A program made the translations under genes and the position numbers. Positions 1 to 17,543 of a stretch of 64,000 nucleotides of DNA are shown one piece after another. The notes beneath the pieces were generated by a model, which was not told the origin of the DNA, searched no databases, and saw nothing but the letters and a program-made list of their open reading frames with translations. Every line of letters begins with the position of its first letter. Positions within the stretch are counted from its first letter, which is position 1. Source of the stretch: Cinnamomum chago (Eukaryota; Streptophyta; Magnoliopsida; Laurales; Lauraceae); NCBI GenBank assembly GCA_038049695.1, contig CP142457.1, positions 59,702,501 through 59,766,500 on the forward strand, written 5' to 3'.

Positions 1-1189
1 GCATATAGAGCAGGAGAAAATCGTCCTTTCACAAGAGGTAATCGATCAGGCTTTGTGGAAACATATGACATTCACTTCAGATGCCACCAGTGAGCAGATC
101 AGTCATCAGACTGACCAGTCCAAAAAAAAAAAGGGCACATCAATGGTGGGTCCATTTTGGAATTGCGTCCAAGACATTGGTTCCAGATGCCCCTTTGACA
201 CGCAGGCTGACGGGGTCAAGAAGGCAGATGGCTAATCCCATTCCAGTCCGGTCAAACTAAATGGAACCTGTAACTTCTCACAAATGGGAGGGAGACGTGC
301 TTTATTAAAGAAGTTGTGGGGTATACAGTATACACCACTACCACCAAGTGCCACATGGCATCATTTTCAATCAGTCAGTCATGCTATCAATACAATAAAG
401 TACTCTAAGTAGGATGTGATTTATCATTGCTGATCATTTTATATATTCTTTTGGGACGAGGTATCCCTGTAGCATTTGAGACTAAAGTCTTCCGGGTTCC
501 CACACTGCCCTGCAACATACGTGCATCAGGGAAATTTGAGGGTTATTCAACATATAATGTGAAAATAAACCCACGAAATATGCCAACGAGCCAACACCCA
601 AGGCGGCTTGCCTCTATGTGTATAAGTGTACGGGGTTACCATGAAATTTATCCGACTTCCCTCTAGTTTCGGAAGAATTAATTTAGTTCAAAAGATTGTA
701 AACCTTCTAGTTTCGGAAGAATTAATTTAGTTCAAAAGATTGTAAACCTTCGATAGCAAAATATATATATATATATATGGGAGGGGCGGGGTGGGGGTGT
801 TTTAGTTCAATACTACTGAAAAAGCTTACTACCTACAACGAATCAACATGCATGCATTAACAAAATTTACAACATCAAAAAAGGGAAGCGAGAGAGAAAA
901 GAGAGCGGGTCAGAAGTGCAGACGACCTGGCCTGCACATGATCGTTTACTTGGAAATATTAATTAACCTACGCATTATCTTGATATTTAAATCACTACTA
1001 CAGTTTGCCTATCCGGAGACCAGTATTGCATATACACAAGTTAGTTGGGCCTTTTTCTTAATTAAATATATATATATAAGCGAGATGTTGCACATTTTCA
1101 ATCAACCTTAATTTGTTGCATGCCACCGTGACCCAGAGTGATTTGGGGCACAAAGGGCCGCTTATTTGAACGGTTTGGATTCGACTATG
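1..1189. other. Intergenic, no gene recognised
   Basis: No open frame here has recognisable protein features. The stretch is AT-rich and holds a 44-bp tandem duplication (663-750), an AT dinucleotide run near 762-778 and a G-rich tract near 779-799. The left flank of the copia insertion ends at 1189. Confidence 0.6.
663..750 (+). repeat. 44-bp perfect tandem duplication resembling a SINE tail
   Basis: Two adjacent identical 44-bp units (663-706, 707-750) begin ctagtttcggaagaattaat. The second runs into cgatagcaaaa. The order (cggaggaattag ... ggtt.gaaccttcgatagcaaaa) resembles the 3' tail of the tRNA-derived SINEs at 29158 and 44932, so this may be a doubled relic tail. The duplication is seen directly; the SINE origin is inferred. 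Confidence 0.7.
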
Positions 1190-1670
1190 TGTTAGACATG
1201 AGTGGTCTTCATGACCACATGTGCAACACTGTTGGGACCCACGTTTTAAGTCCACTAATTTAAGTTACTTTTCCCTTTTGATTTTTGGTTTTACTAAGTT
1301 TATCTAGGATTCAATTTTAGTAAGCCCAAGTCATATAGGACTCTTGTTGGCTAATTTGAGGGAATTAAGGAAACTTACTTTTAATAGATTTCTTTGATGC
1401 GAAGAAATCTCTTTAGGGCTTATCTATACATATGGTTTTCCGGTCCCCTCTCTTAACCTACGGGATCTGAAAAGTAACCATCAACTTCACGCATATTGGA
1501 GTGGGTGATAAGGGAGATAGCAAAAAACCCTATTTGAGAAAAGAGTTCCGTTCGTCATCATCAAGATCATGACGTAAGGTACGCTTTTAATCTTTTATAT
1601 CATTCATTATTAATGCATAGATCAAGATTCATAAGTTTGATTTATTTTGCAAACCATATCATTTTTGTTT
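1190..1670 (+). repeat. 5' LTR of the copia element
   Basis: It aligns over about 470 bp with 9437-9917, with scattered substitutions and a few changed bases in the last ten positions. The shared start includes gagtggtcttcatgaccac, and a shared gatcaagat..ataagtttga block lies near the end. The right edge is uncertain by a few bases because the two LTRs diverge there. The many differences between LTRs suggest an old insertion. Confidence 0.88.
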
Positions 1671-1887
1671 TATTTTATTTTGAGGAAATCAACATGTTTA
1701 AAGTAAACTTTCTAGAAGGTTTCCCTTTGACTGGGATGTCCAGATGAATCTGGAAATTTCTGTCTACGGGCCCTAATAGCCCACCCATGGGCAACCGAGG
1801 CGATGTTAGACCCATTTGGGTTCAGGCTCAAATAAGCCCACAAATTAAGGCCCCAAAACCCAGTCACGTATTGTCTAGTTCTGACTC

Positions 1888-3832
1888 CATCCAGCATCAC
1901 ACAGGATTGGCCTTTGATCTATTCCAAAAACTGAACTCAAAGATCGCTAAGGGCTCCTTTTGTCTTAAGTTAGACATCTCCAAAGCATTTGACAAGCTGA
2001 ATTGGACTTTCCTCTTCTCTGCCCTCAAGTTCTTTAAGTTCTCTGAGGAATGGATTTCCCTGATAAAAGAGTGTGTTTGCACTTCAAAGTGCTCAGTGCT
2101 CATCAACAGCAGGCCCCAAGGATTTTTCAGCTCCTCTAGTGGCATCAGACAGGGAGACCCCTTGTCTCCATACCTTTTCATTCTAGCTGAGGAAATTTTG
2201 AGCCTCCACCTCAACAACCTTCAGCTCCAAGGCCTCATCCTTCCACTCTCCAAGGTTCCAAACACCCCCTGCCATCTGCTATATGCGGATGATATCCTAA
2301 TATTTATGAAAGGGGCAGCCACAAGTGTTTCAATCCTCCAAGACCTCCTGGAGACTTATCAATTGGCTTCAGGTCAATTCTTTAATTTGCAGAAGAGTCA
2401 CCTGATCATTGGCAAATGCAGTTCAAGAAGGAAGAGAAGTATCAGCTCCACCCTCGGAATTCAAGAAGCCTCAACCAGTCTCAAGTACTTGGGCACCCCA
2501 ATCTGTTTTGGCACTCCTAAAAGAAGACATTTCCTTCCTTTGTTAGATGCAGTCCAGGCAAAACTCTCAGCTTGGAAAGCTAAAGTGCTGTCGTTTGCTG
2601 GCAGACTAACCCTCATCAAGTTCGTTATCTCTAGTCTTCCAATCCACTTGGCAGCAATAATTCCTCTGCCTGTCTCAGTTAGCAAAGAGATAGAGCGCCT
2701 GATGAGGCAGTTCCTCTGGTCTGGGAATGCTACCAACCAAAAGGTTAACTACATCAGCTGGTCTACAGTCACCCTCCCTAAGGCTGAAGGTGGTTTGGGT
2801 ATCAGGAAAATAGCAGAGGTGAATACTGCATCTTTTCTCAAGCTTGGATGGCAAGCTTCTACCTCAAATTCTCTCTGGCCTCAATGGTTCAAGAATTGTT
2901 ACTTTAAATTTCGTCCCATATGGAGCTCAGAAAACACTGGCTATGGCTCAAGTATCTGGAAGAAAATCCGAAGATCAGCTCATATTATCCATCAGGGAAG
3001 CTCCTGGATCCTAGGCAATGGCCAGAGCATCAACGCCTGGCATGATTCCTGGACAGACAGTGACCCAATCTCAACAAGCTTCCCAGGTCATCCTTTTCCA
3101 AAAGATCAGCGTCTCTCTTCTCTGTATCAATCAGGGACGTGGGTTCCTCCAGAGCACATGTCTCCTTCCATCCAGCAGCACCTTCTTCTTCTCCTCAAGG
3201 ATCAATCTTTAATTCCAGGCTCTAGTGATACTCTTAGATGGAGAGACACTTCAGATGGGAAGCTTTCTCTAAGTTCTGCTTGGCAAAAAATCAGACACAG
3301 AGCCCCTCGTCTTCCATGGCCAAAGTTGGTTTGGAATTCCCTTTCCCCTCCAAGAGTCAACTGCTTTGGGTGGCGACTGATGCACAACAGACTTCCTTCA
3401 GACACTTGGCTCAAGCGGCTAGGAATTTCCCTTGCCTCAAGATGCATCCTCTGTAGAGCTGAAGAAGACACTGTCGGTCACCTCTTCTTCAAATGTGAAG
3501 TAGCTAAAACTATCTGGTCCTGGATGCTCCAAGCGGCTGAGGTTCCCCCCCCTTCCATTTTTTCAGCTTCCACCCTGTGGACGTCCTTCTCCTCAGCTTC
3601 AGATGCCAATGGTTACAAGCTCATGGCTGCTATTTTCATCAATGTAATATACAACATATGGAAAGCTCGGAATGAAGCAATCTTTGAAGCTCGCAGACCC
3701 TCCTTCCACTCCATTCAGGCCAACCTAATTGAAGCAATTTCCTTCTCTCTCAAGCATATGAAATCACCTTTTGTCAGTCCCCACCTCAACGCTATGGTTG
3801 CTTCCTTGAGAGTTAATTCAGATCACTGCTAG
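1888..3832 (+). pseudogene. LINE ORF2 fragment: reverse transcriptase and zf-RVT region
   Basis: This is non-LTR reverse transcriptase, which copies LINE RNA into DNA at the target site. Visible motifs are KLDISKAFD (motif A), SSGIRQGDPLSPYLFIL (motif B) and YADD (catalytic motif C), followed by KYLGTPI. The C-terminal zf-RVT segment has PRVNCFGWRL, then a CxxC and HLFFKC zinc-ligand pattern. The frame is unbroken to the stop at 3832, which is long for a dead copy. It is open upstream to an ATG at 1787, but 1787-1887 is copia leader, so that start is accidental. Without the endonuclease domain and 5' end it cannot mobilise itself. Confidence 0.9.
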
Positions 3833-4051
3833 ATGAGTCCACTCTCTGGTAGTCTGGAGTGCTCTGCATTTCTCTGATGGCCTCTCCTTTAGTGAGCCAG
3901 CTCCACAGTGCCTTCTTCGCCTCTGTTTTGTTTCTTTTTCAGCTACTGCTCCTTGTATTTTGGAGGTCTCCTTTGAGACCTTGTATTCTTTTTTCTCCTT
4001 TTCCCCCCCTTCTTTTTAAATACAATTTACCCTTACAGCAAAAAAAAAAAA
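1888..4051 (+). mobile_element. 5'-truncated L1-type LINE inserted in the copia leader
   Basis: An 18-bp direct repeat, attgtctagttctgactc, lies at 1870-1887 and 4052-4069 on either side of the segment, and a poly(A) tract (4040-4051) ends it. Both are hallmarks of target-primed reverse transcription. The body encodes the C-terminal part of a LINE ORF2. The endonuclease domain is missing, so the copy was truncated on insertion. The copia leader resumes right after the second repeat. Confidence 0.95.
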
Positions 4052-4798
4052 ATTGTCTAGTTCTGACTCTATTTAACCCTTTTTGACTTATTAATAATGT
4101 GATTCTTATGTTTGTTTGCTATTGTGCATTTATTATTCCAATTTCTTTTTAGTGGGTTTAATTATTTATTGTTTAGATTGGTCTTATTATGTCACTTTTA
4201 TTAGGTTTGCCTACTTTGGTAGATGTTTGATAACTACAACATGCTATAAATTAAGCGTAACCTAAATTTTTAGAGGCACCACTTGTGACATCATAACCAA
4301 TCTTAATTAGACCCCTTCTTATAAATGCTATTAATTCAATTGAAACCCATAGTTTTAAATAGTGTGGTAGTCACCAAAGTGGCCCAATTATGAAGAACTT
4401 ATAGATATCAATTGAAATTTAAGACCCTTAACACTATTTCTTGTGTAAAGATAATAGCATTAGACTTGCGATCTTAAATTATGAGAGTGAGGATCGGCCC
4501 AAAAGTTCGATCGCGACTCAAATAATTATAAGATTGAACTAGGGTAATTAGATATATGTACCAAATTGCTTTTGTTTCCTATACCTAAAGGTATAAAACC
4601 TAACGAATTGCGTTCATACTATCTCATTAGCCCTATGGATGGATAGGATTCCTTCACGAGTGATCCTATTGCATGTTGTAGTCTTGACCCAAAGGAGGGA
4701 CTATGATGATGAACTGGATCACTCACCATATATGCTTCATTTATGCACCAAATCATTCTGGATTAATGTTTTAGCGTGAACTCAAAGCATTATAGTAA

Positions 4799-5629
4799 TT
4801 GAGCATTTTTTCCCTTTATATTCCAGCATTGACTCCCGCTGCCTTGAATGGACATCTCTCGAGCATTCCAATGTTAAATGGATCAAATTTCACTGATTGG
4901 AAAGATGAACTTTTATTAACCTTGGGCTGCTTAAACTTGGACGCTGCAATTATGGAACCCAAACTTGCTGATCTTATTGAAAATAGCTCTCAAGTTGCGA
5001 GAGCATATTATGAAAAATGGACCAACCGTCTAAGTCTTATTATAATCAAAAGATCCATAGCTAAAAATATCCGTGGTTTTATCCCGGATAATGAAAATGC
5101 AAAGGCCTACCTCAAATCTGTGAAGCAGCAATTTCAAGCATCTAATAAGGCTTTAACAGCTACTTCAATTGCCAAATTATCTTCAATGAAATATGATAGA
5201 TCTAGCGGTATCAAGGAACATATCATGGAAATGAGGGATATAGCGGCCCAACTCAACTCTCTAGAAATGACAATTTCTGAAAATTACATAGTCCAATTTA
5301 TTTTGAACTCCTTGTCCCCTCAATTTGGCCCTTTCAAAATTTCATATAATACTCATAAGGAGAGATGGACTACAAATGAGTTGGTCTCAATGTGTGTCCA
5401 AGAAGAAGGTAGACTTAGGCAGGAAGGGCAGTTATACAAAATGAATTTCATCTCCAACATCCTTTCAAACAAGAAAACATATCCCACGGGTAAGAAAGGT
5501 CAAAAAAAAAAGAAAGGCAAGAAACCTACTTGGACTGACCAAGTCGGGAAGAAAGGTAGTGAACCAAGGTGCTTCTTCTGCAGCAAAAAGGGACATCTGA
5601 GGAAAGACTGCTTGAAGAGACAGAAATGA
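4799..5629 (+). pseudogene. Copia gag region with CCHC zinc knuckle
   Basis: Encodes a copia capsid-like (gag) polypeptide that would package element RNA. The N-terminal part includes PMLNGSNFTDWKDELLLTLG, typical of plant copia gag. A lysine-rich stretch follows, then a C-x2-C-x4-H-x4-C zinc knuckle (CFFCSKKGHLRKDC) near residues 258-271. No ATG precedes the conserved start in frame; the open frame begins with TTG at 4799, so the original start is lost or lies upstream. It ends at a stop where the gag-pol frame would continue, so it counts as a broken part of the element. Confidence 0.85.
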
Positions 5630-5639
5630 TTTGAATCTA

Positions 5640-8600
5640 GAGGTATAAATAATTCTTTTGTTTGTTATGAAAGAAATCTTTTAAATGTTCCTTCAAATAC
5701 TTGGTGGATTGATTCTGGCGCCATTGTTCATGTGGCAAATTCCATGCAGGGTTTTCACTCAAGTCGGAGACCAACCAATGATCAAAGAAACATTTTTATG
5801 GGAAACCGGCTGGAGGCTGAACTGAAAGCGGTGGGGACTTGCAGATTGATTCTTGATTATGGATTCTAGTTGGACCTTAATACCACTTTTTATGTTCCTA
5901 CGATTAATAGAAATTTAATTAATTTCTTTATCTAGACTTGATTTAGAAGGTTGTACCTTCTCTTTTGGACATAGTACATTGAGTATTTATAAGAATCAAG
6001 TTTTAATTAGTTGTGGTATTTTATGTGATGGTCTTTATAAATTGAAGCTGGATCCATATTTTGCTAGTTCCTTACTTATCTTGCATGAGAATAATATTAT
6101 GAATGTTGGTATTAAGAGAGGAATCTTGAATGAAAACTCCACAATTTTGTGGCATAAAATGTTAGGACACATCTCTCAAGAGAGATTAAAGAGATTAGTA
6201 AATCACGGGGTGTTGAGAGCCATAGATTTTACTGATTTTGGTGTTTGTATAGACTGTATAAAAGGTAAGCAGACCAAAAACACCAATAAACATAAGGCCA
6301 CAAGACGTTTAGAACCACTTGAATTAATCCACACAGATATTTGTAGTTATTTTCCTACACCATGTTATAGTGGTCAAAAATACTTTATCACCTTTATTGA
6401 TGATTTCATTAGATATGGATATGTCTACCTGTTATATGAGAAATCATAATATTTAAAAACCTTTGAAATCTACAAGGCTGAAGTTGAAAAACAGTTAGAC
6501 GGAAAAATAAAGGTTGTGAGATTTGATAGGGGTGGAGAGTATTATGAGAGATATGATGAATCGGGTCAAAATCCTGACCCATTTGTAAAATTCCTGGAAA
6601 GTCATGGCATTCGTGCTGAATATACATTGCCTGGCTCCCCATATCAAAATGGTGTGGCTGAAAGACGTAATAGAACGCTTATGGAAATGGTACGGAGTAT
6701 GTTAAGTAATTCTAAATTACCTGACTCTATGTGGGGAGAAGGCCTAAAAATAGCTGCATATATCCTAAACCGTGTACCCACTAAGGCTGTTCCTAAAACT
6801 CCTTACGAGTTATGGACAGGTAAGAAGCCAAGTTTAGGACATCTGCATGTTTGGAGTTGTCCAGCTAAAACTAAAATTTATAACCCTCAAGAGAGAAAAT
6901 TGGACCCTAAGACTATCAGTGAGTATTTTATTGGATATCCTGAAAGGTCCAAAGGTTTTAGATTTTACTGTCCTACTCATACCACTAGAATTGTTAAAAC
7001 CAGAAATGCCAGATTCATAGAAAATGATGACATTAGTGGGAGCAATGCACCACAAAATGTGGTATTTGAAGAACATCGGTTACCTATTCATGTACCGATT
7101 GAAACGACTAGAGTTGGTATTCCAACTAACTTCGTTCAGAATGATACGATGGAAATACAACCTACCATACCAGATGCACCACTAGATGAGAATGTCACTC
7201 ATAATAATATAATTGAAGATATTATTCATCCGAATCAAAATTTAGCTGAACCAGAAGCTTTAAGAAGATCTCAAATATCTAAGAGATCTGCTATATCTGA
7301 TGACTATATTGTTTATCTCCAAGAATCTGATTTTGACATAGGTGTTAAAGAAGATTCAGTAACAATTTTCACAGGCCATTAAAGAAGATGATTCGAATAA
7401 ATGGATTGATGCCATGCAAGAAGAGTTAAAATCCATGTCATTAAATAAAGTTTGGGATCTCGTCGAATTGCCTCAAGGGTCTGCAACTATAGGATGTAAA
7501 TGGATCTTTAAGACCGAGCGAGACTTAAAGGGCAAAATCGAACGATTTAAGGTCAGACTTGTAGCTAAGGGATTTACTCAAAGGCAAAATATTGATTATA
7601 AAGAGACATTTTCACCAGTTTCTTCGAAGGACTCTTTTTGAATCATAATGGCATTAGTAGCTCATTTTAATTTAGAGTTACATCAAATGGATGTGAAAAC
7701 AACGTTCTTCAATGAGAATTTATCTGAAGAGGTATATATGAAACAACCAAAAGGATTTGAGGAAAAGAGCAAATAAAAACTAGTTTGTAAATTAAAGAAA
7801 TCTATATATGAACTTAAACAAGCTTCAATGCAATGGTATATTAAGTTCCATCATACCATTACCTCCTTCAGGTTTAAAGAAAACATTGTTGATCAATGTA
7901 TATACCTGAAGATCAGTGAGAGCAAGTTCATTATTTTAGTCCTATATGTAGATGACATTCTACTTGCTAGTAGTGATCTTGGCCTACTACATGCAACAAA
8001 AGAGTACCTCACAGAGAATTTTGAAATGAAAGATATGGGTGAAGCATCGTTTGTGCTTGGAATTGAGATTAATAGAAACAGATCTCGATGACTACTAGGA
8101 CTTTCACAGAAAGCCTATATTAATAGAGTTCTTGAAAGATTCAATATGCAGAATTGTTCTGGAGGAAAAGCACCTATATCAAGAGGTGATCTATTCTAAA
8201 AAAATCAACGTCCAAGAAATGACATCGAGAGAAAACAGATGCAAGATATTTCATATGCTTCCGTTGTAGGAAATCTTTTATATGCTCAGACTTGTACTCG
8301 TCTAGACATCAGTTTTACTGTTAGTATGTTGAGAAGGTATCAGTCTAACCTCGGCATGGTACATTGGAAAGCAACAAAGAAGGTCATGTGATATTTACAA
8401 GGGACTAAAGAATATTTGCTCACTTATAGAAAATTATATCACTTGGAAGTGATTGAATATTCAGACTCAGATTTTGCTGGGTGTCTCGACACAAGGAGAT
8501 CTACATCATGATACATTTTTCTCCTTGCTGGTGGGGTTGTTTCGTGGAAAAGTGTTAAATAGACTACAACTGCTTCTTCCACATTTCAAGCAGAATTTGT

Positions 8601-8925
8601 GGCATGCTTTGAGGCCACTAATCAAGCTATATGGTTGCGAAGCTTTATTTCAGGGCTTCAAATCATGGATTCCATTTCCAAGCCACTGAAAATTTATTGT
8701 GATAACACCTCATCTGTTTGCTTCTCTAACAACGACAAGAGTTTTAGCGCTGCAAAACACTTTCAGATAAAATATCTTGCCGTTAAAGAGAAGGTTCATG
8801 ATGGTTTAGTGTCTATAAAACAAATTAGTACAAAGCTCATGATTGCAGATCCTATGACCAAAGCATTACCGGCAGAGGCCTATAATGATCATGTTAAAGC
8901 GATGAGTCTCATTGTGTTACCTTAA
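5640..8925 (+). pseudogene. Copia pol remnant: protease, integrase, RT, RNase H
   Basis: Domains are in copia order. Protease has WWIDSG near 5700-5717. Integrase has an HHCC finger (LWHKMLGHIS ... CIDCIKGK), the core acids in HTDIC and FIDDF, and GSPYQNGVAERRNRTLMEM (6516-7382). Reverse transcriptase has [19 protein letters not shown] and the catalytic YVDD (about 7950). RNase H ends with IYCDNTSSVCFS and a C-terminal tail (8599-8925). Breaks: stops within the protease and near 6449, 7641, 7774 and 8091, a frame break near 7380, and further stops between 8200 and 8570. The element is inactive; the breaks are left as they stand. Confidence 0.9.
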
Positions 8926-9436
8926 TGTATGTGGTTAAAAGGATTTATGCTATTTACTTAGACATTTTTGTTGATCAGTTTTCATTAATAATGATTATGT
9001 TCTCTTGCTTAATTTTTGTGTGCACAATTAATTCATTATTGAAAGGAAATATAAATTTCGGTTGGACCAATAAATAGGAATTTTTAGTTCACTCCTATTA
9101 TTTTCCACGATTTATGACTTGACTAACTAGAATCACTAATGTTGTGGAACATGGAAGGAATTATGTCGCAAAATTGCTGTTTGATCGCCATGACTCGCAT
9201 TATTGGTTTCATTTAGTTACAGTATATAAGAATTAGTATAAACAAGAATGATTGGGCTGTTTTACAAATGAGCGGCCACTCGTTTGGATTTTAAAATTTA
9301 TTGAATCCAAGTTGAGTCATTTTATAAAACATAGTTTTAAAAATAAAAATAAAAAAGGAGGTGGATTGAATATTGGTGGTTATCATGACCAAGTGGGAGA
9401 TCACATATGTGTGGTCATTCAGACCAAGTGAGAGAT

Positions 9437-9917
9437 TATTAAACATGAGTGGTCTTCATGACCACATGTGCAACACCGTTGGGACCCACGGTTTGAGCCC
9501 ACTAATTTAAGTTGCTTTCTGCTTTTGGTTTTTGGTTTTACTAAGTTTATTTTGGATTCAGTTTTAGTAAGCCCAAGTTATATATGACTCTTGTTGGCTA
9601 ATTTGAGGGAATTAAGGAAACTTACTTTTAATAGATTTCTTTGATGGGAATAAATCTCTTTAGGGCTTATCTATATATATGGTTTTTCGGTCTTCTCTCT
9701 TAACCTACGAGATCTAAAAAGTAACTGTCAACTTTACGCATATTGGAGTTGGTGATAAGGGAGATATGAGAAAATCCTATTTGAGAAAAGAGTTCCACTC
9801 ATCATCATCAAGATCATGGTGCAATGTACGCTTTTAATCTTTTAGATTATTCATTGTTAATGCATAGATCAAGATCTATAAGTTTGATTTATTTTGCAAA
9901 CCATATCAGTTTTTACA
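9437..9917 (+). repeat. 3' LTR of the copia element
   Basis: Partner of the repeat at 1190. It begins TATTAAACATGAG (the TG end has mutated to TA) and ends ttttTACA directly before the target duplication ctatg (9918-9922). Length is 481 bp. Confidence 0.9.
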
Positions 9918-9922
9918 CTATG

Positions 9923-11022
9923 GGCTCTTCTCTGAGTACAGACCACTGCTATAAATTCATTAGTGAATCCCACCTTAATTTCAGCTTGTAGAAAGCCAAT
10001 ATATCATCTATATCTTTCCGTTCTATCTTTCATCTTTCATATAATTCTTTATTGGAACCCATTTCACTATGAATTTTTATGTATTCTATTTTCATGTAAA
10101 ATAGGCCCTTAATCCAAAATAAGAAATAGATAAATAAATAAAAATCGACATAGAATTAATTTATATTTAGGATAATTGTGAATTGTGATCTGGCAATCAC
10201 ATTCCCATCTTCTTAAGCCTTTTGACTCTTAAACTCCATGCATGTGAGGCCCATGTGAATTCTTGTTTTAGTCATGGATGGTTATTTTGTTCTTAACTGG
10301 AACTGGGGCCCTCACTGTTGGAGGGTCGGTTTCCATATCATTCTGTCAACCGGCCCCAGTGCTTTAATTAAACAATAGTAACAAATAAAGTTGTCAGTTG
10401 TCACTGATGGCTTCATTCATGTACAAGATTATTGATCGATGGCCTTTTATTTATTTTTGGATAAAAGGCTTTAGGATGGTAAGATAAAGGGTAAACGGGC
10501 CCATGCCGGAGTTTAGATATAAGAAATGGGCCCAGAGTTTATATCCAGCCCAGCCCGAGTACTAAAAGCTAAGGCTCATGTGTGGCCCGTGCCGGGCTGG
10601 CCCGATCCATGGGTACCATTCAAAATGTGGTCCAAGTGGGCCCCATAGACCAGTCAGGTCTCAAGAGTCAAGAGAGAAAACTCTGCTCACTTTGTGTGGG
10701 TTTTCGCTTGTTTGTTGACAACTGTAGAGAGGAGATACCCCCTACGAAGAAATCAGATATGGTATGATACGATGATATGATCAGAAAACAAAACTGTCTT
10801 TATGCATTTTTGTCCCTTCCCGTTGCTGTTGCACATCGACCGTCTACTTTTAAGCAGACTCAACAATGACTGATCCAATTGCAGGTAAAGTTTTAATGGA
10901 CGTCCCACTTGGGTTCTTGCCACATTTAATGCCCCAGATCACCGACTGGTGTGGCCCACATAAAAGAACCAAGGACCATGTATTTTACAGATCCTGAGGC
11001 TCAGGACCTCTCAACTCCTCCC
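9923..11022. other. Intergenic region upstream of ADH-like copy A
   Basis: No gene is recognised. A GC-richer patch near 10492-10620, with several gcccgg / gggccc words, resembles the ends of local hAT elements but has no clear matching partner or target duplication. The proximal promoter of the ADH-like gene lies at its right edge. Confidence 0.5.
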
Positions 11023-11030
11023 TATTAAAA
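11023..11030 (+). promoter_or_regulatory. TATA-like box of ADH-like copy A
   Basis: TATTAAAA lies about 73 bp before the ATG, followed by a GA-rich leader (gagagactttatagagagag). The paralogous promoter at 27461-27470 aligns (ctcaggacct ... aaaagagtg) but reads CCATACAAAA. The motif is seen in the sequence; its use is inferred. Confidence 0.45.
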
Positions 11031-11102
11031 GAGTGTATGTAATAGCCATAAGCCACAACACGAGAGACTTTATAGAGAGAGACAGCTTGAGAGAGGGAGA
11101 GA

Positions 11103-16633
<5,531 letters not shown>

Positions 16634-16760
16634 TGTTTGGCTGACGGCTGACCCCATCTATTATCAAAACCTTATGTAGGTTGTATGCATCATGGGGAAA
16701 GTCTATTGAAAAATAGCAATTAGGCCTTGTATTCAATGTAATGGGCCCTCTTAAGTTCAT

Positions 16761-16766
16761 AATAAA
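16761..16766 (+). terminator. Candidate polyadenylation signal of ADH copy A
   Basis: AATAAA lies 128 bp after the stop codon, in a 3' region that is conserved in the paralogue (gggccctct.aagtt.ataa at 40448 onward). The paralogue has lost the hexamer. Position and motif support the call; transcript ends are not known. Confidence 0.45.
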
Positions 16767-17375
16767 TGACATATTCCATTTCTAGATGTAGTGGTGACGA
16801 CCTCTTTTCATTCTTCGAGCTTTCACATAGAAAGAGGGGAAATGATCTACCTGCTTCGATTAGGGGTGTAACGGTTCGGTTAACCGTTCATATTGGAAAA
16901 ACCGTTAACCGAACCGTAATCGCGGTTTTCTATTTTTCAAAACCGTAACCGTAACCACAAAAACCATGGAAAACCGAACCGTGGTTAACCGTATGAAACG
17001 GTTCGGTTACGGTTAATAACCGTGGAAAAAAATCTTCATTGCTATTCCTTAGCCACTTTTTTTGTGCTTTAAAGTAGGCTCACTTGGGCGACATTGGGAT
17101 GAGATGGGTTCAAAGATGGCCTAATTTATTACATTCAATCAAGTAGAGCCATCCAAATGGGTCAATCTCAGGCCTGGATTTTGAACCGATAGGAATAAAC
17201 TTCGTGGCCATGGGCATAATGTGGCGTTTGAGACTTTGACCATAATCCTAGGCATGAGCCTCCCTCATATTTGTCAGGCTTGAAAGTAAAGACTAGTCTT
17301 GCATCAAGCTTAAATTGATGTGTAAGACCCTATTCAGTAGATTTATCCTCAAAAGGCCAGTGACAACACACACAC

Positions 17376-17378
<3 letters not shown>

Positions 17379-17410
<32 letters not shown>
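17379..17410. repeat. (GA)n microsatellite
   Basis: An uninterrupted GA dinucleotide run of about 32 bp inside the hAT element. It directly adjoins the end of the captured exon, in what would be its downstream intron. Confidence 0.95.
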
Positions 17411-17412
<2 letters not shown>

Positions 17413-17413
<1 letters not shown>

Positions 17414-17543
17414 CTCCGCAGAAGTCCCAAAGAAATGGAAGCCCTGTTGTATTGGCATGAAGAGCCTTTTGCACTTGAGGCTTGTTGAGGTACGCAGATA
17501 TCCTCCCAGGAAGGCATGGATCACCATTGGTTCTCCGAGCAAG
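17413..17543 (-). pseudogene. Captured serine carboxypeptidase-like exon inside hAT element
   Basis: On the minus strand an AG acceptor (ttaacag) precedes a 131-nt open exon that ends at a GT donor. It encodes DPCLPGRISAYLNKPQVQKA and then LHANTTGLPFLWDFC. Serine carboxypeptidase-like (SCPL) proteins share the pattern DPC....I..YLN.P.VQKALHAN...LP..W..C in the region between two core blocks. The exon has no stop but stands alone: no catalytic Ser, Asp or His segments were found nearby. A transposon that picked up a host exon (Pack-type) is the likely explanation. The pattern is clear; the capture history is inferred. Confidence 0.75.

Larger units (their letters stand above)
1190..9917 (+). 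mobile_element. Ty1/copia LTR retrotransposon, degenerate, with nested LINE
   Basis: Direct repeats at 1190 and 9437 start TG(T)TAGACATGAG and the right one ends ACA. The 5-bp sequence ctatg flanks the outer edges (1185-1189, 9918-9922), as expected of a target-site duplication. Domain order gag, protease, integrase, reverse transcriptase, RNase H is that of Ty1/copia. The purine-rich aagtgagaga lies just before the 3' LTR, where copia elements carry a polypurine tract. Several stops and frame breaks in pol mean it cannot encode its own proteins. A LINE of about 2.2 kb sits in the leader. No clear primer-binding site follows the 5' LTR. Confidence 0.92.

Noticed and set aside
1787-1887. Start of the LINE open frame as a real N-terminus
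   Set aside because: This stretch is copia leader before the 18-bp target duplication, so the ATG is not LINE sequence.
10492-10620. hAT-like terminal fragment rich in gcccgg
   Set aside because: No partner end or target duplication found; kept only as a remark.
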